The notes under the pieces are model-generated. The model had not been told where the DNA came from and did not search any database. It worked only from the letters and a program-made list of their open reading frames with translations. Below are positions 52,382 to 61,357 of a stretch of DNA of 64,000 nt, one piece after another (positions within the stretch are counted from its first letter, which is position 1; each line of letters starts with the position of its first letter). A program made the position numbers and the translations under genes. The stretch is from Methanosarcina barkeri MS (GTDB taxonomy: Archaea > Halobacteriota > Methanosarcinia > Methanosarcinales > Methanosarcinaceae), in NCBI RefSeq assembly GCF_000970025.1, contig NZ_CP009528.1, positions 4,451,168 to 4,515,167 of the forward strand. Reading direction: 5' to 3'.

Positions 52382-53589
52382 TGATTGACCCGGCTTATAG
52401 AAAAAAAATGGTCGTCGTGGAAGGTTCCTATGCTGTAGCCCATTCCGCAAAAGTCTGCCGTCCAAATGTAATTTCAGCCTATCCTATTACTCCTCAGACC
52501 CATATTGTTGAACATTTATCCCAGTTTATGGCAGACGGAGAAATCCCTAACTGTGAGTATGTTAATGTGGAAGCCGAGTTCTCGGCAATTTCTACCTTAA
52601 TAGGAGCATCAGCCGTAGGTGCAAGAACCTATTCAGCCACAACTTCCCAGGGACTTCTGCTCATGCATGAGGCACTTTTTAACACTTCAGGTATGAGGCT
52701 TCCTGTTGTAATGACAGTGGCAAATAGAGCAGTTAGCGCTCCAATTAACATATGGAACGATCATCAAGATGCTATTGCACAGAGAGATACAGGCTGGATG
52801 CAGCTCTATGTAGAGGATGTTCAGGAAGCGTGTGATACCCTGCCTCAGCTCTACAAGATCGCAGAGGATAATGAGATCATGGTTCCGGGTATGGTCTGCA
52901 TGGACGGCTTTATCCTGTCTCATGTTTATGAGCCTGTTGTCCTGCTTGAACAGGACCTAACTGACGATTTCCTTCCTCCTTTCCAGCCTAAAGATATTCT
53001 TGATCCTGAAGACCCCAAGACTTTCGGAGCCTTTGCATCTCCGGACACATATGAAGAGTTCAGATATCTTCACGAACAGGCAATGCAGAAAGCCCTTCCA
53101 AAGATCGAAGCCGTTGCAAAGGAATTTGAGGAAGTATATGGTAGATACCACGGAGGACTTATTGACGGTTATATGCTTGATGATGCTGAAATAATTATCA
53201 TGGCTATGGGCTCTATTCTCGGCACTATCAAAGATGTTGTTGATAAGTATAGAGCAAAAGGAGAAAAGATCGGCGTCTTAAAGGTCAGGTCCTTCAGGCC
53301 TTTCCCGAAGGAACAGATTTGCAAGGCTGTTAAGAATGCCCACGCAGTTGTCGTACTTGATAAGAATATTTCCATAGGGACGAACGAAGGAGCACTCTTT
53401 ACAGAAACCAAATCCTGCCTCTACAACAGTAAAGTCCGTGTACCTGTGATTGGCTATACTGTAGGGCACGGAGGCCGTGACATTCCTGTGGAAAGTATTG
53501 CAAAGGTCATAGAAGAAACCAAGAAAGTTGCAAAGTCAGGAATAACGGTTGAAAGCCAATTCCTGGACCTTAAGGAGGAATTGCTATGA
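52381..53589 (+). CDS. porA: Pyruvate:ferredoxin oxidoreductase, alpha subunit
   Basis: 402 aa. Landmarks are VISAYPITPQTHIVEHLSQF, CEYVNVEAEFSAISTLIGAS, TYSATTSQGLLLMHEALF (the pyrimidine-binding domain), the transketolase C-terminal domain with GSILGTIKDVVDKYRAKG and the block VGHGGRDIPVESIAKVI. It holds the substrate-binding region together with porB. It overlaps porD by one base and porB by four. Confidence 0.95.
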   Translation: MIDPAYRKKMVVVEGSYAVAHSAKVCRPNVISAYPITPQTHIVEHLSQFMADGEIPNCEYVNVEAEFSAISTLIGASAVGARTYSATTSQGLLLMHEALFNTSGMRLPVVMTVANRAVSAPINIWNDHQDAIAQRDTGWMQLYVEDVQEACDTLPQLYKIAEDNEIMVPGMVCMDGFILSHVYEPVVLLEQDLTDDFLPPFQPKDILDPEDPKTFGAFASPDTYEEFRYLHEQAMQKALPKIEAVAKEFEEVYGRYHGGLIDGYMLDDAEIIIMAMGSILGTIKDVVDKYRAKGEKIGVLKVRSFRPFPKEQICKAVKNAHAVVVLDKNISIGTNEGALFTETKSCLYNSKVRVPVIGYTVGHGGRDIPVESIAKVIEETKKVAKSGITVESQFLDLKEELL

Positions 53590-54476
53590 GTAAAACTGCA
53601 CCGAAAACATATATCACGTCCGGGCACAGCGGCTGTGCAGGTTGCTGTGATGCCTTTGCTGCAAAATTCACACTTATGGGCGCAGGCCCAAATACAATTG
53701 TAATTAACCCGACGGGCTGCCTTGAGGTTATGTCAACACCTTTCCCATATTCTTCCTGGCAGGTCCCGTGGATCCATTCTCTCTTTGAAAACGCAGGTGC
53801 AGTGGCTTCAGGTGTAGAAGCTGCCTTGAAGGCCCTTGGCAAAAAGGATGACATCAAGGTTGTATCAATCGGGGGAGACGGTTCTACTATGGATATAGGC
53901 CTCGGTGCCCTTTCGGGCGCATTCGAGAGAGGGCACGACTTCACCTATGTGTGCATGGACAACGAAGCGTATATGAACACTGGAGTCCAGCGCAGCAGTG
54001 GAACACCTTTTGATGCAAGTACTACAACCACTCCAGCCGGAAAAGTTTCCTTTGGAAACCCGCGCCCTAAGAAGAACATGCCTGCTATCATGGCAGCTCA
54101 TGGCTCTCCTTATGTAGCCACGACTTCCATAGGTTTCCCAAGAGACATGATACGAAAGGTCAAGAAGGCAACTGAAATCGTGGGACCTACTTACATCCAT
54201 GCCCAGGCTCCTTGTCCAACAGGCTGGGGTTTTGATACATCCAAGACCCTGGAAATCGCCAAACTTGCAGTCGAAACCTGCCTCTGGCCCATGTATGAAA
54301 TGGAAAATGGGGAAATTACTCAGGTAAGAAAAGTTAAGAATCCCAGACCAGTCGAGGAATACCTGAGGACCCAGAAAAGGTTCAAACATCTCTTCACCAT
54401 GAAAGGCGGCGAGGAAGAAATAAAGAAAATCCAGGCTATTGCAGACTGGAACATAGAGCACTTCGGACTTCAGTAA
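53586..54476 (+). CDS. porB: Pyruvate:ferredoxin oxidoreductase, beta subunit
   Basis: 296 aa. It contains the Cys ligands of a 4Fe-4S cluster (SGCAGCCDAFAAKF and a later INPTGCLEVM), the TPP-magnesium motif GGDGSTMDIGLGALSGAFE followed by DNEAYMNTGVQRSS, and a final Cys in HAQAPCPTGWGFD. The catalytic subunit is complete. It is last gene of the operon and is followed immediately by a hairpin that includes its stop codon. Confidence 0.95.
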   Translation: MSKTAPKTYITSGHSGCAGCCDAFAAKFTLMGAGPNTIVINPTGCLEVMSTPFPYSSWQVPWIHSLFENAGAVASGVEAALKALGKKDDIKVVSIGGDGSTMDIGLGALSGAFERGHDFTYVCMDNEAYMNTGVQRSSGTPFDASTTTTPAGKVSFGNPRPKKNMPAIMAAHGSPYVATTSIGFPRDMIRKVKKATEIVGPTYIHAQAPCPTGWGFDTSKTLEIAKLAVETCLWPMYEMENGEITQVRKVKNPRPVEEYLRTQKRFKHLFTMKGGEEEIKKIQAIADWNIEHFGLQ

Positions 54477-54505
54477 AAACTGAAGTTCTACTTTTTAATT
54501 TTAGG
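54467..54505 (+). terminator. Terminator hairpin of the por operon
   Basis: ACTTCAGT (54467-54474) pairs with ACTGAAGT (54479-54486) across AAAA, followed by TCTACTTTTTAATTTT. The stem starts in the last porB codons and includes the first base of the TAA. Confidence 0.7.
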
Positions 54506-54695
54506 TTTTAATGTTACTTTTTCTCTTTTGATCCATTTTTTGCTTTTTTGATATTGTGAATATTTGATATACTGACTTTTGTCCACTTATTAAAAAATAA
54601 GAATATATCGATATATTTAAAATTCTTAGGTTTTAAATGACAAATAAGATCAAGAATAATATTAAAAACAGTTTTTTCTGAGAAGGTTTCTAAAA

Positions 54696-56435
54696 ATGAC
54701 TAATTCGAGTTTTCTGATACAAAATATAACTGACTCTGGTTCTCAATTAGTCTCAATTTATTCAAATCTATCTGTTGAAGCAAAACTTGGAATCTTGGTT
54801 CCTTTACTCTTAGCAATGATAAGTGCCTCACACACACTTTATAAAAACTATCGGGAAAGACAGAAAAAGCTAAGGAGTCTATTTAACCTCACATGGAAAA
54901 ATTCAACTTCAATAGGGAAAGAAGAAGTTCTGGGAAACAGACCTTTTAACGAATATTATTTTTTAAGACCTGAAGACGAAAAGGTTTGGAATTGCCTGGA
55001 TAATGAAAAAAGTGTACTGATAGTAGGTCCACCTCTTGCTGGAAAAACCAGAATGATTTACGAATCTTTGATAAAATCAAAAAAGCATGATCTTATAATT
55101 CCAAGATCCACCGATATAGAGATAGAATCTTTTATTTTGCCCAGGCAAATGAAATTCTGGAAACCCAAATTGATGTTTATCGATGACTTACATCGTTTCG
55201 TAGAACAGCAAAATTTTGAATATTTGTTTGAAGTCTGTCGGAAAAACAAAATTAACCTTATAGCAACATGCCGTTCCGAAGTAGAATACAACAAAACAAA
55301 GAAAAGGATGCTGGACAAAAATCTAGATTTAGAAACCGGGATTTTCGATCAAATTATTGAAGTAAACGAAATTTCGGAACAGCAGGGAAAAGAAATAGCA
55401 GAAAATGTTGATCGACATTGGAATGAAATCAGATTCAATAAGACTGTAGGCTCAATTTTCATGCCTTTAGCTGAAATGGATAGAAGATTTAAAGAGTGTA
55501 CTTCTGAAGAAAAATCTGTTTTAAAAGCTGTCAAAAAGCTTTACATCTGCGGTGTTTATAACGAAGACCAAATTTTTCAACTTGATAAAATACAGAAAGT
55601 TTCTGAGAACGAAGGTATAAAGAAAGAAAAATATCAGTGGGAAGAACTTATCGAAAAATTATGTGAAAAAGAGTTTACGAAAATAAAAGAAAAAGATATA
55701 GATAGAATCTGGGCAGAAGAAGCCTATCTTGAAGATATTGTGGAATTAAATCACTCTGGACTTTCTGTTTTTGAAGAATTGCTATCGATTTTTGCAGAAA
55801 CTCCAGACGAATTATTCAAAATAGGAAACCGAGCATATGAAATTGGCTCTGTAAAACTACAGAAAGCAAGCTACATGAAAGTCGCGATCAAAGCATATCG
55901 AGAAGCTCTGAAAATCAGAACTGTGGAACAGTTTCCAATAAAATATGCTATGACCCAGAACAATATCGGAAATGCACACAGTACACTGGCAGAAGTAGAA
56001 GAAAAGGCACTAAGCTACAAGAAGGCAATAGAAGCATTTCAAAAGGCCCTGAAAATCACAACTGTAAAAGAGTTTCCAATGGACTATGCTATGACCCAGA
56101 ACAATATCGGAAATGCATACAGTACACTGGCAGAAGTGGAAGAAAAGGCACTAAACTGCAAGAAGGCAATAGAAGCATTTCAAAAGGCCCTGAAAATCAC
56201 AACTGTAAAAGAGTTTCCAATGGACTATGCTATGACCCAGAACAATATCGGAAATGCATACAGTACACTGGCAGAAGTGGAAGAAAAGGCACTAAACTGC
56301 AAGAAGGCAATAGAAGCATATCGAGAAGCTCTGAAAATATTCACAGAAAATTCATATCCAGAATATAACAAAATAGTTGCAGGCAACATTGAGGAACTAA
56401 CTAATTTCTGCAAAATGAATGAAATAAAATTATGA
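54696..56435 (+). CDS. Membrane-anchored STAND-like P-loop NTPase with TPR repeats
   Basis: 579 aa. One N-terminal membrane helix (LGILVPLLLAMISASHTLY, about residues 32-50) is followed by a basic stretch (RERQKKLRS) that would face the cytoplasm. An NTPase domain follows, with Walker A VGPPLAGKTRM (about 110-120), Walker B KLMFIDDLHRF and a sensor strand NLIATCRSE. Then comes a helical arm. Residues about 385-560 are TPR units (YAMTQNNIGNAYSTLAEVEE plus KAIEAFQKALKI). Such NTPase-TPR proteins are common signal-transducing or antiviral sensors, but I cannot assign a role; no effector domain is visible beyond the membrane anchor. AAGG is near the ATG. It is monocistronic, and its codon use is more AT-rich than that of the por genes upstream. 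Confidence 0.75.
   Translation: MTNSSFLIQNITDSGSQLVSIYSNLSVEAKLGILVPLLLAMISASHTLYKNYRERQKKLRSLFNLTWKNSTSIGKEEVLGNRPFNEYYFLRPEDEKVWNCLDNEKSVLIVGPPLAGKTRMIYESLIKSKKHDLIIPRSTDIEIESFILPRQMKFWKPKLMFIDDLHRFVEQQNFEYLFEVCRKNKINLIATCRSEVEYNKTKKRMLDKNLDLETGIFDQIIEVNEISEQQGKEIAENVDRHWNEIRFNKTVGSIFMPLAEMDRRFKECTSEEKSVLKAVKKLYICGVYNEDQIFQLDKIQKVSENEGIKKEKYQWEELIEKLCEKEFTKIKEKDIDRIWAEEAYLEDIVELNHSGLSVFEELLSIFAETPDELFKIGNRAYEIGSVKLQKASYMKVAIKAYREALKIRTVEQFPIKYAMTQNNIGNAHSTLAEVEEKALSYKKAIEAFQKALKITTVKEFPMDYAMTQNNIGNAYSTLAEVEEKALNCKKAIEAFQKALKITTVKEFPMDYAMTQNNIGNAYSTLAEVEEKALNCKKAIEAYREALKIFTENSYPEYNKIVAGNIEELTNFCKMNEIKL
55947..56369 (+). repeat. 141-bp coding repeats in the TPR region, 3 copies
   Basis: Units start at 55947, 56088 and 56229. 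The second and third are almost identical at the DNA level over more than 100 bases, and the first differs by a small number of changes. Each encodes one 47-residue TPR-type unit. Such identity at synonymous positions shows recent amplification or conversion. Confidence 0.9.
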
Positions 56436-57069
56436 AACTTTGTTGGATAACGAAAATAAAAAAGACTCAGATACTGAATAATATAGGCATCTGTTTTTAA
56501 GATACCGTTTTTTAAGATACCGTTTTTTAAGATACCGTTTTTTAAGATACCGTTTTTTAAGATACCGTTTTTTAAGATACCGTTTTTTAAGATACCGTTT
56601 TTTAAGAACCGTTTTTTAAGATACCGTTTTTTAAGAACCGTTTTTTAAGAACCGTTTTTTAAGAACCGTTTTTAAGATACCGTTTTTTAAATGCCGTTTT
56701 TTAATACCGTTTTTAAATACCGATTTTCAAAGACACCGTTTTTTACAGATGCCTGACAATTCAGAGAGCTTGTAGTTATATAAAACTACGGATGTACTGA
56801 AAACGAAATATAAAATTCTGGAAGTACCGTAAAATACAAAGGAAGTTGAGATATAATAGAAGGAATTTCCTTTCTGCATTCAGTAAAAATAGAGTTTGAG
56901 AAGCATATTTAATTCATAAAATTATTAGAATTAATAGAATTAATAGAATTATTAGAATTAATAGAGTTAATAGAATTATTAGAATCTTAAAATATAAAAA
57001 AGTAGAAGCCTGGCTTTGAATCCTGATGAAAAAGAGGAATTTGACAGAAAAAAGTAAATTGCCGGATGA
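56436..57069. other. Spacer with two minisatellites after the NTPase-TPR gene
   Basis: Contains the 14-16-bp array at about 56495-56745 and, at about 56917-56985, a run of AATTATTAGAATTAATAGAA-type 9-bp units. No gene lies in it. Confidence 0.5.
56495..56745 (+). repeat. 14-16-bp tandem repeat, about 16 copies
   Basis: The unit GATACCGTTTTTTAA (15 bp) is repeated from 56501, exact for the first seven units. It is then mixed with 14-bp GAACCGTTTTTTAA and more degenerate forms (ATGCCG, ATACCG, ACACCG) to about 56745. It starts about 60 bases after the NTPase-TPR stop. Confidence 0.93.
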
Positions 57070-57525
57070 TTATAGATCAACTAGCGGTAGCTGTCTTCTC
57101 AGGTCAGGCAAATAACCTTCTCTGTGCAGGGCTATTTTATAGTCGCTTATTGCCCTGCATAATTTGTGGGTATATTTTATGCAGTCGGTACCAACATTTC
57201 CCTTAAACAGCAATTTTTCTGTTTTTTCTATAAATTCGGGATAAGTAAAAACCAGCTCTTCTTTGGTGTGCAGGAAAAGAGCTGCAAAGTCCCTGTGAAT
57301 GCCCATGCTTCTTTTAAGCAATTCAACATTAAGATGTTCTTCAGACAGATAGGGGTTGAACTTCACAAAGGTGTGAAAATCTGCGATGTTCTGGTTTAAG
57401 GAGTTCAGGATTGAGTATAGAACGTTGTCGGTCTCCGGAAGGGGGATATCCGGAAGATCGAGGCAGTCTCCATCAAAAGTCTCATTTTCTTTTATATTTT
57501 GATCCCGGGTTGTATCACGATCCAT
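57070..57525 (-). CDS. Conserved-looking hypothetical protein
   Basis: 151 aa, soluble and mostly helical, acidic at the N terminus (DRDTTRDQNIKENETFDGD). Features are SILNSLNQNIADFHTFVKFN, HLNVELLKRSMGIHRDFAAL, and HKLCRAISDYKIALHREGYL. I do not recognise a family. It is a real gene by its strong ribosome binding site (GGGTGAT four bases from the ATG) and its normal coding composition. There are no co-directional neighbours within 500 bases. Confidence 0.65.
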   Translation of the reverse strand: MDRDTTRDQNIKENETFDGDCLDLPDIPLPETDNVLYSILNSLNQNIADFHTFVKFNPYLSEEHLNVELLKRSMGIHRDFAALFLHTKEELVFTYPEFIEKTEKLLFKGNVGTDCIKYTHKLCRAISDYKIALHREGYLPDLRRQLPLVDL

Positions 57526-57993
57526 TTTATCACCCTGATTGCAAAAATTAATTTTAGTGAATAGCCTGGTGGCTTCAGTTTCATATAACGGGTTTAATCA
57601 GTTGCTTTGATTAACTTTCAGATAGACTTACTGGATTATCTAAAGGGTGGCTCCAAATAAATCCATTGTGTTAATCACCGGCGTTTCCGTCGCTTCCCCA
57701 CTCGAAGCGGTTGTACGCACATGGGTTAATGCTTCAGATCCGTTTTTCTCTCCATGAATCCAGCCTGAGAGGTTTAGTACTGGATCCTGTAAAATATAAT
57801 CAATTAAACATTTAGGCTCTAGCATCTCACCATATATAAAATTATGTCTTAATAAAACTGAATAAATATAATTATAGTATAATTTATCCCCAATACTGTA
57901 AAAGTCCTGAATAGCTATTCAAAATATTCTGAACCAGTCTTGAATAAGTTGTAAACACCCATTTAAAACCTTTAAAATGGAGTTCAGGGATTT
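57526..57993. other. Intergenic region downstream of the znu-type cluster
   Basis: About 470 bases between two minus-strand genes. A short open frame of 61 codons (57640-57825) has no binding site or family features. The T-rich/A-rich stretch from 57830 to 57990 may hold the promoter of the hypothetical gene. Confidence 0.35.
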
Positions 57994-58818
57994 TTAAGCC
58001 CTTGAACTTCTTCTATTCTCAAGCATTTCCATTCCGAAAGCCACAACCCCATATACAAGGCTCAGTACGAGAATAATAGTCGCACCGGATGGGACATCCA
58101 GAGCATATGAAAGACCTATTCCTGTAACGCTGATTATAGTTCCAAAGACCATGGAAATCAGCATCATACGCTTCAGGTTATGGGTGAATTTACGGCTCAG
58201 GGAAGCAGGAATGGTGAGAAGAGCAATTACAAGGATAATACCCACGACCTTAATAAGCACCACAATTGTTAGAGCAATTATGCAGAGCAGGAAAAGGTAA
58301 AGCTTCTCAGTAGGAAGGCCCTGCACGGTTGTGAATTCTTCATCAAAACAAAGGGCAAGGAATTCCTTATAAAGTAAGTAAACTGCACCTACTATTACTA
58401 CATCAAGAGCTAACATAAAGTAAAGGTCGGAGCGGGGTACTGTTAGAATATTTCCAAATAGATAGGTCATAAGATCAGGAGCATATCCAGGAGTTAAATA
58501 GACAAAAATTATTCCGAGCGCCATTCCAAGAGACCAGAGTATGCCTATAGCACTGTCTTCGGGGATTTTAGACCTCTTGCTCACTGTTCCCATGACAAGA
58601 GCCGAAAGCAAGCTGAAGGGAAGAACTCCGAACATAGGGTTAATTCCGAGGTAATAGCCCAGCCCAACACCTCCAAAGGAAGCATGAGCTATTCCCCCAC
58701 TTATGAAGACTATTTTTTTGACGACAACATAGACTCCTATAATCCCGCAGGCTATACTTGCAAGAACTGCGGCTGCAAGAGCATTCTGGATAAAGGTATA
58801 TTGCAGAAAATTAAACAT
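57994..58818 (-). CDS. Metal (zinc/manganese-type) ABC importer permease
   Basis: 274 aa with about eight membrane helices, of the ZnuB/MntB family. It begins [29 protein letters not shown] and includes [20 protein letters not shown], a family signature, and [12 protein letters not shown] near the C terminus. It partners with the ATPase encoded 54 bases upstream. Confidence 0.92.
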   Translation of the reverse strand: MFNFLQYTFIQNALAAAVLASIACGIIGVYVVVKKIVFISGGIAHASFGGVGLGYYLGINPMFGVLPFSLLSALVMGTVSKRSKIPEDSAIGILWSLGMALGIIFVYLTPGYAPDLMTYLFGNILTVPRSDLYFMLALDVVIVGAVYLLYKEFLALCFDEEFTTVQGLPTEKLYLFLLCIIALTIVVLIKVVGIILVIALLTIPASLSRKFTHNLKRMMLISMVFGTIISVTGIGLSYALDVPSGATIILVLSLVYGVVAFGMEMLENRRSSRA

Positions 58819-58872
58819 TCTTATTTCTCCATCTGTTTTTCGAGTCAGTCCTTTTCGAACAGGTCCTGATCT

Positions 58873-59637
58873 TCAGGAGTTTTCCTCATGGTTACTCAAA
58901 ACCCTGTGAGGTATTCCATGAGCAATCAGTTCAACAGGACACTGGTAGGTAGCTTCAAGATCTTCAACCGGGATTTCTCTGGAGTTATGGTAATGGAGAG
59001 TACGGTTTAAGCAGGCTATTTTGTCGACATAAATAGAAACCGCGCTGAGGTCGTGAGTAACCATGATGACTGCCATCTCCTGCTTGAGCCTGTTCAGCAG
59101 GCGGTAGAGTTCATCCTGCATATGCGGATCAAGCCCGGAATTTGGTTCGTCAAGAAGCAAAAGTTTGGGGTTTGTGGCAAGAGCTCTCGCAATAAAGACT
59201 CTCTGCCGCTGCCCACCAGAAAGCTGCCCAATCTGACGGTCCTTGTACTGGAACATTTCTACCATCCTCAGGGCTTCTTCTGCAGCCTTTTTGTCTTCTT
59301 CTCTATACTTTTTCCGAAAACCCGTATGGCTCATCCTGCCTGTGAGAACTACTTCCCAGACACTTATAGGAAAGTCAAAATCGAAACCTTTGTATTGAGG
59401 AACATAGCCTACAAGCTCTCTGCTCTTTTCGGGTGGTTTCCCAAAGAGCTTTACACTGCCCTTATAAGGTTTCAAAAGTCCAAGGAGCACTTTTAGAAAT
59501 GTGGTCTTTCCTCCCCCATTAGGTCCGATAATCCCAAGCAGTCCATTAGGCTCTTTTAACTCAAAATTGATTGCCTCAAGAATCGTCTGAGTTCCATAAC
59601 GAACCCAGACATCTTTCAGTTCTATAACCGTCTCCAT
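58873..59637 (-). CDS. Metal (zinc/manganese-type) ABC importer ATPase
   Basis: 254 aa from METVIELKDVWVRYG. Walker A GPNGGGKTT, Q-loop YVPQYKGFDFDFP, signature LSGGQRQRVFIARAL, Walker B LLLLDEPNSGLD and MVTHDLSAVS are all present, as in ZnuC/MntA ATPases. An in-frame ATG 15 codons upstream lies before the GAAGGGAAGG binding site, so the later start was chosen. It is followed by the permease gene. Confidence 0.92.
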   Translation of the reverse strand: METVIELKDVWVRYGTQTILEAINFELKEPNGLLGIIGPNGGGKTTFLKVLLGLLKPYKGSVKLFGKPPEKSRELVGYVPQYKGFDFDFPISVWEVVLTGRMSHTGFRKKYREEDKKAAEEALRMVEMFQYKDRQIGQLSGGQRQRVFIARALATNPKLLLLDEPNSGLDPHMQDELYRLLNRLKQEMAVIMVTHDLSAVSIYVDKIACLNRTLHYHNSREIPVEDLEATYQCPVELIAHGIPHRVLSNHEENS

Positions 59638-60031
59638 TTCCTTCCCTTCAGAATATCGTTTTTTATCATCGTTTTTTATCATCGTTTTTATTTATCGGAT
59701 TACAATCTTTTGATATTTAGATACGAAATTTGAGTGGTTGACCTTACCAGAACTTAAATGCTAATTTTACTGACCTCGTACCTTACTGACTTTGTACCTT
59801 ACTGACTTTGTACCTTACTGACTTTGTACCTTACTGACTTCGTACCTTACTGACTTCGTACCTTACTGACTTCGTACCTTACTGACTTCGTACCTTACTG
59901 ACTTTGTACCTTACTGACTTTGTACCTTACTGACTTCGTACTTTACTGACTTCGTACTTTACTGACTTCGTACTTTACTGACTTCGTACTTTACTGACTT
60001 CGTACTTTACTGACTTCGTACTTTACTGACT
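59638..60031. other. Spacer between metal ABC ATPase and binding protein, mostly a 16-bp array
   Basis: About 395 bases: 130 bases of AT-rich sequence (probably including a promoter for the ATPase gene) and then the array listed next. The presence of the array in the middle of an otherwise normal importer cluster is unusual. Confidence 0.5.
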
Positions 60032-60037
60032 TCATAC
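59767..60037. repeat. 16-bp tandem repeat, 17 copies, ending in the znuA stop codon
   Basis: Sixteen full 16-bp units TTACTGACTTYGTACY run from 59767 to 60022, followed by a 17th (60023-60037) whose G-to-A change gives TTCATAC. That change creates the TCA that is the minus-strand TGA stop of the binding-protein gene at 60032-60034. Variants show ordered blocks (TTTGTACC, TTCGTACC, TTCGTACT), as expected of stepwise expansion. Confidence 0.95.
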
Positions 60038-61006
60038 AAGGTTTCTGGCAAAAATATCAGATACGTTATCCATATTTGCGATGTAATCCTTTGCAAGCGG
60101 GTCTACAGCTACAACCTCACCACCTATCTCTTCAGCTACGGCTTGTGCACTCTGCGTACTTGTCTGGGGCTGGATAAAGATTATTTTAACGTTCTTTTCC
60201 TTTGCAAGATCTACAAGCTCCGCCAGATCCTGAGCACTCGGCTCTTTTCCTTCGATCTCAACTGGAATCATAGTGAGATTGTAATCCACCGCAAAATAGC
60301 CCCAGGCAGGATGATAAACAATGAAGTTTCTTTCCGTTTTCCCCTCAAGCTTTTCGCGAATCCTTGCATCCAGAGCATTCAGCTCCTTAAGATAGGCATC
60401 TCTGTTCTGAGCATAGTAAGTCTTGTTTTCAGGATCTATTTTGGCAAGTCCTTCATAAATGTTCTCGACCATTATTTTTGCATTTGAAGGAGATGTCCAT
60501 ATATGGGGGTCCAATTCAGTTTCTTCATGGTCAGCTTCAGATTCTCCTGCATGTTCCTCTGCTCCCTCCCCATCGTGATGATCGTGAGCAGCAAGTTCCC
60601 TGAGCTTGATTCCATTAGAAGAGTTTACAATAAGAGTTCCACTGTTAATAGATTCGAACCTGTTAATCCAGACTTCCTCAAAGGGCATATCGATGCCGAC
60701 TGTAACATACATACTGGCTTTACTCACATTTTCTATTTCTTTTGGAGAAGGTTCATAGGTGTGTGGGTCTGCTCCAGGAGGGATTATGACAACAGTTTTT
60801 ACTTTGTCTCCCCCCACTTTCTCTACAAACTCAGCCTGAGGAAGCACACTTACAGCTACGGTTATAGGCTGATTAGATCCTGCTACTTCAGCTTCCTGTC
60901 CTGTACTCTCATTAGTTTGGGAGTCACCTGGACCTGTACAGCCACTAGCAAAAAGGCTCAGGCCAACAGTCAAGAGCACCAATAAAGGTAGAATTTTCAG
61001 ATTCAT
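60032..61006 (-). CDS. znuA: Metal ABC importer substrate-binding lipoprotein (ZnuA/TroA family)
   Basis: 324 aa. The start ATG at 61006 gives a signal peptide with lipobox LFASGC. Metal ligands of the cluster A-1 fold are visible: His in GADPHTYEPSP, His in DPHIWTSPSNA, His in VYHPAWGYF and Asp in VAVDPLAKDY. Between the first two is a His/Glu-rich loop (AAHDHHDGEGAEEHAGESEA), usual for zinc-type binding proteins. The upstream GTG at 61033 would place charged residues before the signal peptide and was rejected. The gene is upstream of the ATPase and permease genes and downstream of putative operators. Confidence 0.92.
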   Translation of the reverse strand: MNLKILPLLVLLTVGLSLFASGCTGPGDSQTNESTGQEAEVAGSNQPITVAVSVLPQAEFVEKVGGDKVKTVVIIPPGADPHTYEPSPKEIENVSKASMYVTVGIDMPFEEVWINRFESINSGTLIVNSSNGIKLRELAAHDHHDGEGAEEHAGESEADHEETELDPHIWTSPSNAKIMVENIYEGLAKIDPENKTYYAQNRDAYLKELNALDARIREKLEGKTERNFIVYHPAWGYFAVDYNLTMIPVEIEGKEPSAQDLAELVDLAKEKNVKIIFIQPQTSTQSAQAVAEEIGGEVVAVDPLAKDYIANMDNVSDIFARNLV

Positions 61007-61034
61007 AATTAGATCTCGCTTTCTTCGTTTCACT

Positions 61035-61088
61035 TTTACTTGACTTCTGAACTTTACTTGACTTCTGAACTTTACTTGACTTCTGAAC
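61035..61088. repeat. 18-bp tandem repeat, 3 copies
   Basis: TTTACTTGACTTCTGAAC is repeated at 61035, 61053 and 61071. It lies 29-82 bases upstream of the znuA start, in the mRNA leader. Confidence 0.9.
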
Positions 61089-61157
61089 TTGTTTTTGATT
61101 AGATAAGACCGCTATCGAGGAGAAAGCTGCATATACCCAAATTATGTTAAAGATTAT

Positions 61158-61216
61158 ATTTGGAATATACCCAAATTTTGAGTCATTCACGAGATATTTT
61201 TGGTGTAAACCCAAAT
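61158..61216. promoter_or_regulatory. Paired TTTGG-N7-CCAAA dyads (putative metal-regulator operators)
   Basis: Two dyads share the spacing and bases TTTGG, seven bases, CCAAAT, centred near 61167 and 61207, exactly 40 bases apart. A further half-site CCCAAAT occurs at 61136-61142. They lie between znuA and the DtxR-family gene, which points to this regulator or a paralogue as the binder. Confidence 0.6.
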
Positions 61217-61357
61217 GTATTTTGAAGCTTACTCGCAGTTTTATGCACCATTAATACTTCAATTAGCATTACACTAGCGTTCTATTAACGTCCCTATAAC
61301 ACTTAAAACGTTTTAATTAGCGCTTAATGAGACAAAATACACTGTATATCTTATTGT

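Noticed and set aside
57640-57825. 61 aa open frame on the minus strand
   Set aside because: No ribosome binding site and no coding-like pattern; probably chance.
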